64,000 nucleotides of DNA from Lepidodermella squamata (lineage: Eukaryota; Gastrotricha). The DNA is taken from contig JBLDXI010000015.1 in assembly GCA_047495785.1 (NCBI GenBank), positions 2,790,001 to 2,854,000 on the forward strand, read 5' to 3'. Numbering within the stretch: position 1 is the first letter of the stretch; each line of letters starts with the position of its first letter. The notes under the pieces are model-generated. The model saw nothing but the letters and a program-made list of their open reading frames with translations. It was not told the DNA's origin and ran no database searches. Shown one piece after another: positions 1-9,773 of the stretch. The translations under genes were made by a program, and so were the position numbers.

Positions 1-10
1 CTTATTCGAG

Positions 11-352
11 ATGCAAGCCAATAGCCTTCGTGCGGCACTAGACTTACCATACGACGCGGACTCGTTCGGAGTACTTTACCTGTCGGGTGTCAAGTCTATC
101 GAAGACGTCTTCCACGACCGGCTCGTGAGCTACGGCGAAAGATGCCTCCGTTCAGGTGGTGTGATGGCTGAATACCTAAAATACGTCTGGCAATTGAGCT
201 TTGACGACTTCGGCCGGAACATCATGCAACAGCATTCGCCGGCTTGGAACATTCGCCACTTAGCCGACTCAAACATCACATCTTGCGAAACTAGCCCGCG
301 CGGCTGGCTAGAATTTACGAACGACGAGGTTGGCGATATCACCCTAACGTAA
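11..352 (+). CDS. Unrecognised ORF near the window edge
   Basis: An open frame of 113 codons ends in TAA. I do not recognise the product. It has no signal peptide, membrane segment or low-complexity tract, and its composition is compatible with a real coding exon. It lies beside transposon debris, so it may be an exon of a mobile element or of a gene starting outside the window. No clear splice site or poly(A) signal supports a complete model. Confidence 0.2.
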   Translation: MQANSLRAALDLPYDADSFGVLYLSGVKSIEDVFHDRLVSYGERCLRSGGVMAEYLKYVWQLSFDDFGRNIMQQHSPAWNIRHLADSNITSCETSPRGWLEFTNDEVGDITLT

Positions 353-1529
353 TCTGTTTTTTTCATTTGTACACAGGGGAGCAAAGCAACAACCGTAAGC
401 CCTTTTTTACATGACGTGCGTGTCTGTCTCTTTTCCAGGCCTAGGAAAACCTTCGGAATTCTTGGAGTCTGAGCCTTGAGAGCCTTGAGCCTTTGAGCCT
501 TGTGAACCTTGTGGGATTGTTGACCTTGGGAACGTGAGCTTTCAAAATTAATAAAGTAATAATTGCGAGCCTGTTGTAGAAAAGCCTTGGTCGCCCTTGG
601 AACCTGTTCGTACGTTCGTAAGAAACCGAAATTTCTGGCTATAAAAACAATCAATCGAAACAACATACGAGTTTATAGCGGCAAAACCGGAAACATTTTT
701 TTATATTTCTTCGTCAAAAAATTCTAAAAACGAACGATAAAAAAATATTTAAATATCATTGATGTGATGATCAATAATGTAACTTGTAACTCTGACTCAA
801 GGACCGAGAGCACCTTCGGGTGGAAGGTCGATAAACAATAAATCTAAAATCTAAAATTTTGCCAATGAAATCTTTCTTTTCAGATCGCCAACTGACCGTA
901 TAAACACGGCCCATGCAAAAGCATCGGGAGTTTATAAGGCGTCCTGTCTAGCTAGCAGCCGTATAAACTCGACCTTCAAAAATATAGGGCGCGAAAAACA
1001 ATGGTGAAAAGACCGAGAAAACGTATAAAGTGATGAAGTTGAAGGGTAGACCGCCGGAACAGCAAATACCGAAAACAGCGAAACCGACATAACAGCGAAA
1101 ATTTAATTTGCGCATAACAGCAACCCACGTAATAGCTAATATTCCATTTTGCGTCAAAACAGCGACGATTTATTAATATCATTATGAGTTAGCGACATAA
1201 CAGCAAATATGCAAAATAGCAAAGCAACAAAACAGCGAGTCATAAATTTTATACAAAACAAAGCATAAATTAATTAGTCAACAATTCTAAGGGAATGTTC
1301 CGATTTTTGTCTTTTTTCATTTCGAAGTGTAAAACAATAGTCACAAGGTGCGCTTCCAAAGATTTAAAATCATTTAGTGATTCAGTATCAAGCGACGAGC
1401 AAATTTTTTGCAAAGCAAGATTGTGTTTGACTTCGGCTGGGTAGGACCTCTTATATTTTTCGCCAGCCGCGCGAGCCATAAGACGGCTCTCACATAGGTC
1501 CTGCTCTTTTAAAAAGAAGCTCGTATGGC
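353..1529. other. Intergenic stretch with a LINE-like 3' tail
   Basis: I see no gene here. At about 775-860 a stretch reading 'accgagagcaccttcggg' leads into AATAAATCTAAAATCTAAAA. This resembles the 3' end and A-rich tail of a non-LTR retrotransposon, like the tails near 63.6 and 63.85 kb. The rest is AT-rich sequence with short frames on both strands. Confidence 0.35.
470..525. repeat. Short minisatellite of GAGCCTT-like units
   Basis: The stretch consists of imperfect tandem copies of a 7-11 base unit built on GAGCCTT/GAACCTT. It creates a lysine/alanine-rich reading frame on the minus strand (130-666) that is more likely a repeat artefact than a gene. Confidence 0.5.
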
Positions 1530-2345
1530 GAGGGGTGGGGGTTATCTACGAAGTCCTGAAAAAACTTCTGCCACACTTCGGCCTCGTTGTCCGTGAGTGG
1601 CAAGCCAGCCAAAGCGCGGGAAAAGCAAGTCCATATAGGCGGATCGAAAGTACGTATATAGGCGGGTCAAACCGGGCGCCTCGTGTTCCGCCGCGATCTT
1701 CGCAATTTGCGCGTCGAGTGCGTAGAAGGAGCTCGCTAACTCGGTCTAACGGCAAAAAGGCAAGCGCCGCCAGATATTTACACCACCTTTTAACAACGAC
1801 ATTGGATGAATACAAGCCTTGCAACCCGTAGGCACCAACACGGCGATAAATGGCCTGGAAATAATAATAATAAATTTAACAACAGGCTTTAATTTTAATT
1901 TTTTACACAACCTGACAAAGATGGAAAAAGCACGCCAAAATCATCGCATTAGGCCACGTTGTTGCTATTGCTGAAATTGCGGCTTGCTCGAAGTCGAGCG
2001 TGACTTGATCGAAGTATAAGTCAGGTACTTACTGCCGCAGATTGTGAAACAGCTTGTCGTAGATCGGCCCGTCCTTGCAGGGGAGAAGGGCGTAAGCAAC
2101 AGGGAACTGGGCGCCCTCGGTAACGGCGTGTAACGTGTATACCTGGCTGAAGAGAGTTGGAGAAATCCAGAATGTCCCATCCCCGGACATGCGGCGACAC
2201 TCCTTCAACGGCTCAAGATTTCTGCGAGTCCCGAAGCAGATAATGCGGTCCTCGTCCTTAGTGTCGAATAACACGAAGTCCTCGCCGCGGGTTGTCTTTA
2301 ATAAGTGCGGAACAGTAGTAGAGCCGGAGTAAACCGTAACGGTTT
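1530..2345 (-). pseudogene. Decayed MULE-family transposase
   Basis: Minus-strand exons carry recognisable MULE transposase blocks in order. At about 2345-2034 comes DEDRIICFGT and then SGDGTFWISPTLFSQVYTLH, the first catalytic Asp region, ending at a GTAAGT donor. At about 2010-1920 comes DFEQAAISAI...CFFHLCQ, the second Asp plus the C/H motif. After a TTTCCAG acceptor near 1851 comes GLQGLYSSN...LAALAFLPLDRV. Past that block the homologous frame shifts (FYALDAQIAKI), so the gene is broken. Neither the FLYWCH N-terminus nor the WN-containing C-terminal block seen in the 18.7-19.7 kb copy was found nearby. Homology is from family motifs, not a search. Confidence 0.75.
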
Positions 2346-2644
2346 CTCAGGATTCAAATAATTTCCCGCGCGTTATTCGCGCCAAAAAGGTCCCACGTGA
2401 CCTGAAAATAAATGTCAAGGTTGTTTGAAGCCGGATTTTTCTTCCCGCGCGAACCTCCAACTCTGAAGCGGTAATAAAAAACGAGTAGAATAGCTCAACA
2501 GCGAGCTCAGGGAAAAACTCTCCAACTCTCAAGTGGTGATAAATCACAAGCCCTGGAAAACACTCTCCGTGTAGTAGAAACAAAAATATCGCCGGAATAT
2601 GTCACTGCCGAAATTTATTGCTAATTATATAATGAATATATATA
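2346..2644. other. AT-rich spacer beside the MULE relic
   Basis: No gene is supported. The 3' end holds the first copy of a TATATAATGAATATATATAT tract, which recurs after the inserted segment that follows. Confidence 0.3.
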
Positions 2645-2878
2645 TAATTGTAACGGGTTCGAATGGTCCAGGCAAGAGACGGCGGACTCCAACAACTGAC
2701 AGGTTTTATTATACTATAAACAACTACTTGACTTGTGTATCAAGTGTCTGACAACATTATTAACAGGGTTTATATACTATCAGAATGGGTCGTTTTTCGA
2801 GGCCGTGTTGGTTCCGGATGATGAAGATCGGTCATGCGCAACATCAGCTACTGTGTCGGCTACAGGCTACTAATAATG
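2645..2878. mobile_element. Short insertion flanked by an ~19-bp direct repeat
   Basis: The segment beginning near TGTAACGGGTTCGAATGG and ending near GGCTACTAATAATG is bracketed by near-identical AT-rich direct repeats, ATATAATGAATATATATA at about 2626-2643 and 2881-2898. This pattern fits a small retro-insertion with a long target duplication, or a solo LTR placed in simple sequence. The AT-rich repeat could also be coincidental simple sequence. No coding capacity is visible. Confidence 0.35.
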
Positions 2879-2929
2879 ATATATAATGAATATATATACC
2901 TAGTAGATCAGGAGGTTCAGTCATTGATT

Positions 2930-5590
2930 TTGCCTTAGCAAGCCTGAAACGATTATCGATTTTAACGTAAACAATAGCGTCCACCTCTCAGATCATTACG
3001 CTATCGAAACAGACATTCGATGCGAGGTCTTCAACGACGGTTCGTTCGCAAAACCGCTACTGCAACGCCGGCTATGCCTTAACAAGAAATTATTCGCCAA
3101 TCTCTGTCTAACTGATTCAACAATACAGAAGAAATCAGCCCAAGGCCCAAAAGGACCAGTACGACACGACAGAATCGCTCTGCAACGACTTATACTACCT
3201 AATCAATCAAGCAACGTATGTGAAAACTTTCGACGCTACCAAGAGAAAAACTGACCAGCAACGATTTCTTCGACGATGAGTGCCGGGTTAAAAGACACGA
3301 ACTGAGACTCGCAAAAAACCACGAGCGCCACCACCCAAAGTGCAGAAATCTCCGTGAAAAACGTCAACAAATCGAGAAAGAGTACCAATCTCTCTTGGAG
3401 TCGAAAAAAGACGCAAAAGATAAACTCACCTGGGAAAAAACCGACGCCTTTCTTCAAACAGTGAGTGAAACGCCAATTGATTTTTGGGAGTTGCGAAATC
3501 GACTAAAAAACTACCAGAAAATTGAGGAAACTGTAGAAATGCCAACCTGCGAAGACCTAATTGAATTTTTTAACGAAGTCTTTTATAAAGAGCCCAGCGA
3601 GAAACTAGAGAGTAGACAAAAAATAGCGATTGAGTACCGCGACGAAATATTAGACGCTCCATTTACCGAGACTGAGATTAAAGACTGCATTAATTCAGCA
3701 AATTCAAATTCTTCACCTGGTATAGACTTGGTCGACTACAGGTGTTTGAAAATGAAAGAGTGTGAAACATGGCTATATCCGTTTCTCGCTAAGCTCTACT
3801 CGACTATATACAACACAGGCGTTTCCCAAAAGCATGGAAGCGCGCAATTTTAGTTCCTATCCATAAAAAGAATGACAAGCTCAACCCGAAAAATTACCGC
3901 CCGATATCACTGCTTTCTGTTTTCTGTAAATTATTTTCTTCATTACTCGACAAAAGATTGAGAAAATGGCTTCAAGCTAGCGATGGACGTAAACTAGACG
4001 CATCACAATTTGGCTTTCAAGAAGGGTTATCAGGAACAGACGGAACCACAGTTTTATACACGGTGTTAGCTAAACATATCGACAGAAGGCCGTAAGCTGC
4101 ATTCATTGATTTTTCTAGCGCTTTCGACACGTAAATCGGGTTTTATTAGCGAAAAAGCTTGATAAGAGAGGCACATCCCCGCTCTTTAAACGAATCATAA
4201 ACGAGATGTATAGTGATAATTCGCTTATACTACGCTACAAAAATAAGCTCATTAATAACAACATAATATACAATAATATTGGTGTGAGACAGGGCGACCC
4301 ACTTTCCCCTCTACTTTTTTGCCTTTTTATTGACGATCTGCTACCAGAGCTCCTGGCCACCGCGCCAGGCCTCTCGCTATACACACTAACAGTAATTTGC
4401 CTACTATACGCAGATGACCTTGTTCTCCTCGCGAAATCACCAGAAGAGCTACAAAGACTATTAGATGTCATAGAAAAATTTGCACGAGAAAACGAGTTAA
4501 AAATCAACGTCGAGAAAACCAAGGTCATGCAATTCCATCGTGGTAGCACGCATAAACCAACTGATTTTGAGTTCAAAATCAACGGTCTGAAAATCGAGCA
4601 AGTTTCTGAGTTCAAATATCTAGGCATTATACTAACTCATAATCTCAATTTTAGACGTTGCTCTGAAACAGCTACAGCAAAAGTTAAACGAATAATAGCC
4701 CAGCTACCAGACATGCTTAGGCCGTACACAAATTATTTTCCCTCAAACACGTAGCGAACGCTGTATAATTCATACTCAATTAGCCATATGACATTCGGAG
4801 CGGGCATCTGGGGCTTCAAACTTAGAAAATCAATGCCGCTGTTAAACATACTATTCGCGAAAACAGTTCTAAATCTACCTACTAGCACCAGGAATGAACT
4901 CGTGGCGCGAGAATTCTATATAGAGCCGCCATCTATAACATTGATGATAACAGCCCTAAAACATTACCTTTCGCTGAAATTCCGTACGAAAAACTCGCTA
5001 TTACAAGAGAGTTTTAAAGTCCTTGAAGTGAATGACAGCCTTTGCCGTCACATTTACAAAAACCGAGGTCATAAAAGACAATTTTGAACATATTTTCGAC
5101 GCATCTGAGCGTGAAATATCTGAACTGATCGAAGAATATAAAAAATTTCTGATTCTACGAAATAAAAATATAATTTTAGATAACCTGAAAACCGCTTACA
5201 ACGACAACAATTTATTTAGCAACAACTATTTTTCCAAATGGACAGAATATTTTGAAATTTTCGACATTCACGATTCACAAACTCTGGCTAAAATTAGAAC
5301 GAATTCACTTTTTAAACCTTTCCAGTACGTAATTGGCGTAACTAAATGTATATACTGTGACATTATATAAATTATATAAACCCTACGATCTACTTCTTCA
5401 TCTTATCTTCAACTGCAATGAGACCTTGCCGTCAATACAGAATTTTGGACATCCTATTGTTAACCACGCGAACCTACTTCTAATTGCGCTGATCGAGTGT
5501 TCAAGTCCGATTGAAATTAACCTATCTGTTCTTCTTAAACTAGCAAATAAATGGCGAAACGACTACAAAAAATATGCATATCCAACATAA
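2930..5590 (+). pseudogene. Decayed non-LTR retrotransposon (endonuclease end + reverse transcriptase)
   Basis: The frame around 2985-3010 encodes SDHYAIETDI, the C-terminal motif of an apurinic-like endonuclease. A reverse transcriptase follows. SSPGIDLVDYRCLK lies near 3710, a frameshift occurs near 3820, then come HKKNDKLNPKNYRPISLLSV, SQFGFQEGLSGTDG and AAFIDFSSAFDT interrupted by stops near 4095 and 4131. GVRQGDPLSPLLF follows near 4285, and the catalytic YADD is at 4407-4418. A C-terminal region in shifting frames reaches 5590. The order matches Jockey/CR1-type LINEs. At least two in-frame stops and several frameshifts make it inactive. A palindromic element interrupts its 3' region at 5607. 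Confidence 0.85.
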
Positions 5591-5606
5591 TCGCTTAACT
5601 CTTAAC

Positions 5607-6385
5607 CATAGATAAATAAAAAAGAGAGATCTGACACGCTAGTACATTTATGTGTGCCGAAATGATTCATCAAGAGTTTTTGCTTCTTGGTCGCGTGACC
5701 TGAAAATCACTTGTCAACATCACTATGAAAAATGCGGCATAATCAACGCAAGTGACAAGTGATTTCGGGTGGCTACTTCACCTCAATTTATCTCAAAACA
5801 CACCCCCTTCGATTTTCTCGAAAAAAATAGGACATGTAGATCTCACCTTCAACTCAACGCTTGTCAAACCGGAATTTCCGGCCAGGGAACGGTTTTTGGT
5901 AGAATAATTCTGAAAGAAGCACGTTTCCGCGCAGTGATTATTATTGCTTTTTCTAGCTTTGTGCAAAAAATCGCCTGATGAATCACGGCCTCATCTGCAA
6001 TAATTATGATTCACGCCACCAAAAAAACTTGCAAGCAGCCCCGCGCCATTAAATTGATCGCTGAAATGTGGAAGGTTTGAAAAATTCTAGAAAATTAACG
6101 GAAGGCCGGCCGCAAATTCGGAAAAAATGTAGATATGGCTCGAGTTTGATACTTCAAAATAAAATTAGTTCAAAAAAAATCGAAGGGGGTGTGTTTTGAG
6201 ATAAATTGAGGTGAAGTAGCCACCCGAAATCACTTGTCACTTGCGTTGATTATGCCGTATTTTTTGTAGTGATGTTGACAAGTGATTTTCAGGTCACGCG
6301 ACCAAGAAGCAAAAACTCTTGATGAATCATTTCGGCACACATAAATGTACTAGCGTGTCAGATCTCTCTTTTTTATTTATCTATG
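5607..6385. mobile_element. 779-bp long-TIR MITE with 8-bp target duplication
   Basis: Terminal inverted repeats of about 210 bp run from 5607 inward and from 6385 inward. The left arm starts CATAGATAAATAAAAAAGAG and the right arm is its near-perfect reverse complement. The 8-bp direct repeat CTCTTAAC sits at 5599-5606 and 6386-6393. The centre (about 5823-6180) has no credible gene. The terminal CATAGATAA matches the ends of the P-superfamily element at 9774-13349, and both make 8-bp duplications, so I class it as a non-autonomous P-like foldback element. It is inserted in the 3' part of the LINE relic. Confidence 0.85.
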
Positions 6386-6393
6386 CTCTTAAC

Positions 6394-6630
6394 CAATTAA
6401 TTTACTACTATGTTATCACTACGCTAAAAAACGCTAATACTGCGTAACATGTTCAAAAACTGCTACAACCCTAAAATCTATCCTACATATTTACTGTGTA
6501 ATCTCTGTGAAAATATGATTAAATTATAGAATCAACTAGTCTCCCTCCGTTCTTTATATTATTATCCGCACCCTATATACACTTCTAAATGCTTGGTGCC
6601 CTCGGGCTGGCATACACCTGCACTCCGAAC
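6394..6630 (+). other. Probable 3' remnant of the interrupted LINE
   Basis: This AT-rich sequence continues directly from the LINE across the inserted element. It ends in a short block (CTTGGTGCCCTCGGGCTGG) resembling the pre-tail block of the other LINE ends in the window. No reading frame of note. Confidence 0.35.
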
Positions 6631-6639
6631 GGTTTATTT

Positions 6640-7412
6640 AACTTTGCATCCCGCATCAACTGCGGGACGGTGAGGATTAAGTGAACTGAAGGCGTCCCGC
6701 ACCGTCCCGCAGTTCATCCCGCTGTGCATCCCGCACATCCCGCTGCTCATCCGGCACCTCATCCCGCACATCCCGCAGTTCATCCCGCAGCTCAGGGTGC
6801 GGGATCCCGCAGCTCATCCCGCTCGTCCCGCAGCTCATCCCGCTCGTCCCGCAGCTCATCCCGCAGTGTCATCCCGCACTTCGAGCGTATGAAATAAATA
6901 AAAATCGGACGCTGGCGGGAATCGAACCAGTGACTGCAATCACCAAACGCGCACACTAATCGATTGCACCACCGGTCGATTCACTATAACATATACAGAA
7001 CAGCGATACTTATATCGCGCTGTATTTACGTGCAATTAAGTCAGACAAATTGGAGTGCGGCCAAGGCCAAAATCGCGATTTCTGAAGCCGATTTCGATAC
7101 GATCGGCGGCGAATTGGGACAGCGGCCGCTGATAGTTTGTACAGAATTTTGAGGGCTATCCGCCGATATAAGATGTATTGACCGGCGATACTTGGTTCGC
7201 GCTGAAATTGCGTGCAAAGTCAGTCAAATTTCAGCTGCGCAGATATGGCGGCATGATTATTTTTATTTTATTATCAGAGGTTCGAGAGCGTTGATTCATA
7301 TGTTCAACCCTGACGGCTTGACGGGTCGGATAATCGGTCGTAAAGAGTTCATCCCGCACTTCATCCCGCAGGTCATCCCGCACGTCCCGCACTAGTGCGG
7401 GATGCAAAGTTA
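6640..7412. mobile_element. MITE with CATCCCGCA-rich subterminal repeats
   Basis: The ends are inverted copies: TAACTTTGCATCCCGCA from about 6640, and its reverse complement TGCGGGATGCAAAGTTA ending near 7412. Inside each end are many short repeats of TCATCCCGCAG / TCCCGCA, about 20 at 6650-6880 and a shorter run at 7350-7395. These make GC-rich islands in AT-rich DNA. A 4-bp TATT may flank both ends, but the target duplication is uncertain. The middle holds a tRNA-like block and no gene. Arg/Asp-rich minus-strand frames over the repeat are artefacts of the tandem unit. Confidence 0.65.
6906..6980 (-). repeat. tRNA-like (SINE-head-like) block
   Basis: Read on the minus strand, this carries an A-box-like TGGTGCAATCGATTAG and, 3' of it, a perfect B-box GGTTCGATTCC at tRNA-like spacing. 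The outer ends do not form a seven-pair acceptor stem and the anticodon arm is poor, so it is not a functional tRNA. A tRNA-derived SINE head captured by the surrounding element, or a decayed tRNA, would both fit. Confidence 0.5.
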
Positions 7413-7429
7413 TATTTAAATAAAACATG

Positions 7430-8485
7430 ATAATAATAATAATAATTTAAAAAAAAAAAAAGTTGAAAAATGTGTTCTTTTTTGACGAAAACCCCCTTAG
7501 AAACCCCGGAGAAGTAAATATCATACGCTGAATCCGTTTCTTTTTTCAGAATTTTCGCAGTCATCATAGATCAGGAGATAATTAGGGGGTGTAATAAATT
7601 TATTGCTTTACTGTCACGTGGTCAATTTTTACGTTGGACAGGTCGTGTCACATATATTTCTATCCAGAATTTCACGCCGAATCCGAATCCGAAGTCATAT
7701 TGGGGATAGCACACACTGGTTTTGAGTTATCAATATAAATTGCACGGTTACATTCCAGTGGCAGCAGGGCCGTTTTTAACGCGTGGGCACACGGGCCACT
7801 TGCATGAAAGGGGCATTCAGTTCGTCTAAAACAAATGCATTTATGGGTTTTAAAAGGCTAACAGAAATCGCAGGTGCTGATGCAAATGTATAAAGGTCGC
7901 CATCCACCAAAATAACCAAAAAACAAAATATCTCATGAATTTTGAAATTTTCGGCTCGCTACGCTCGCATTGTTTTCTGGCTGCCCCGATTATTTTTAGA
8001 AATCCATTGATTGTTGATAATGGAGTAAACAATGCATTTGCTTATTCGATTTTCCGAAGTAATTATGAATATTTTTGGTTCGATAAACCCCGGGAAGATT
8101 AGTCCGTTTCAATCACATAAAATAGCTCTCATTTTCAAGCTCGAAGTTATAAAAGCTCTTTATTTGATTTGAATCAATTTTTACACTATCCCCTTATGAT
8201 AATTCAACATTAAAACTATATTTTGAGCTCGCTTCGCTCGCATATCATGAAACTCTTCAATGTAAAATGTTGTCTTCGTATGGCGATGCGAAACACGAAA
8301 ATGTATGCACATTTAATTTAGAAAACGTACGTTATAAGTATGTTTTGTGTTGTCTCGTGGCGGGAAGGGCCCCGTATGAAAAGTGCCTGAAAGCTTATAA
8401 AGGCAATTGAAACGTGTAATGGATGCGAGCGAACGCTGCTCGCGAGCGCAATTTTTTAATCAGATGTTTCCACACCCCCTCCCGC
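7430..8485. other. Gene-poor AT-rich stretch
   Basis: There is a poly-A tract at about 7447-7461, and two near-copies of the phrase GGCTCGCTACGCTCGCA / GAGCTCGCTTCGCTCGCA near 7952 and 8226. No exon with convincing coding bias or splice signals was found. Confidence 0.3.
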
Positions 8486-9244
8486 TCAGTTCAAGTCGGA
8501 CCACTGGCCAGGTGCAAGAGCCAAATCGGCCACAGCCGTAACAGACAGATTCGGCCTCTGTTTTACAACGTCGCGTTTCGATCGCCGTTTTGAATTATTA
8601 GCAGTTGTTGTAGTCGTAGTAGTCGTAGTCGTCGTAGATGCGGCAGTATCATCAACATTCAAAATTACTTCGTCAACAACAACTCGCGGAAAAATAGCTG
8701 CTGGAGGCAACGGTATTTGCGGTGGTGGTGGCGGCGGCGCTTGATCGTGGGCAATGTCATTAGCAAACAATCGAAATTCTGGAGGTGGCTGTAAATTTTG
8801 ATGAAAAACTCCGAAATTATCAAAAATATAGTCGTCGTCGGGTAAAATCGGATTTCGAGGTTGCGTAACGAGAGAGGTGAGGGCAGTATTTTCATCGGGA
8901 ACGTCGATGGGCGTCGAAACCCTTATTGCTATGGGACCCGGGGGAGTCGGAGCTAGTTCTCCAAAAAATGACTCGTCGGCAACACTCGGCGAAGTCGAGA
9001 AAAGTTCAGGCGACTCTGGTGGGTTGTAAGTCGCGTCATTTTCCTCTCCCGCTGCCACTGCTGCTCCCAGTGAAACAGCCGCGGCTGGGCTGTCACCGAC
9101 TTGCTTTTTCTTTCGAATAACCCTAGCTTTCTTCGGTTTCACGGCTTGCTCGGCTTCGGCTTTCGATGGCTGGGCTCTAGTTCGAAGTACTCGAGGCGTT
9201 GTGGCCTCTTGAGGCGGCTCTTTAGTGCCGACGCACCTGAGCAC
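8486..9244 (-). CDS. Low-complexity Pro/Thr/Ala-rich ORF, probably transposon-associated
   Basis: A 252-codon minus-strand frame ends at 8486. A basic patch (about residues 18-48, KKARVIRKKK) is followed by an acidic/Ala region, a Pro run (about 170-180), a run of about 11 Thr and a second basic stretch (SKRRSKRD). No signal peptide or known domain is visible. There is no ATG in the frame before an upstream stop; a CAG acceptor lies near 9236, so this looks like the last exon of a longer gene. The style resembles the basic/Pro-rich N-terminal part of the MULE-borne gene at 16.8-17.9 kb (LTRARVR versus VLRTRAQ), but homology is not established. Confidence 0.35.
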   Translation of the reverse strand: MLRCVGTKEPPQEATTPRVLRTRAQPSKAEAEQAVKPKKARVIRKKKQVGDSPAAAVSLGAAVAAGEENDATYNPPESPELFSTSPSVADESFFGELAPTPPGPIAIRVSTPIDVPDENTALTSLVTQPRNPILPDDDYIFDNFGVFHQNLQPPPEFRLFANDIAHDQAPPPPPPQIPLPPAAIFPRVVVDEVILNVDDTAASTTTTTTTTTTTANNSKRRSKRDVVKQRPNLSVTAVADLALAPGQWSDLN

Positions 9245-9674
9245 CTTGGTATAGCGTGATGACGAAGCTGGTGATCACGCGCGCCCATCTTTCTTCGCGG
9301 GGCGGGCGGCGCTTCTAAGCCGCCTCAAAAATAATCACGCAATCCGTAAATGGACTCGAATTAGGAAATAACCGAGTGATATGATTTTAGAAATTCTTGA
9401 TCCTATATCCTATACCTGAAATCCGTGATCCTATGACTCCTTACCCATCACATTTTTTAATCATTTTTGTTGATTACCGCAGCTAGGTTTCCCCATTGTC
9501 CTCAACGCTTCATCGATCTTCGTTACTAATCAGGTAACAACACACTCAATAACATATAACAAATTTTCCTTTTATTTTATTTCATTTGTAACGGTAACGG
9601 GTACTCGCGATCACGGGATCATGACCGACAACCCGACTTGTTTGATGTTCTGCGAAGCTGTAGCAACATTGTGT
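9245..9674. other. Intergenic stretch before the nested transposons
   Basis: AT-rich, with a short GC-rich block near 9285-9325. No gene or clear repeat boundary seen. Confidence 0.25.
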
Positions 9675-9773
9675 TTCAAGTAGTAAGTAGCACTTTGGCC
9701 CGCGCGCTGATTGGTCAATATATTGTTGCTATGACTCCGGGATGAAGCAATTTAGTCGTGCAATCCACTAATA

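Noticed and set aside
130-666. 178-codon minus-strand ORF
   Set aside because: It overlaps another frame and a GAGCCTT minisatellite, has no domain, and its composition follows the repeat.
6677-6859. Minus-strand frame with repeated DELRD/MSCGTSG units
   Set aside because: It is a translation of the CATCCCGCA tandem units of the MITE, not a gene.
6640-7400. CRISPR-like array of short repeats
   Set aside because: Units are imperfect, contiguous and without unique spacers, and the genome is eukaryotic.
8486-9244. Coiled or mucin-like host protein
   Set aside because: Poly-Thr and poly-Pro tracts are simple repeats and the surroundings are transposons; kept only as a low-confidence ORF.
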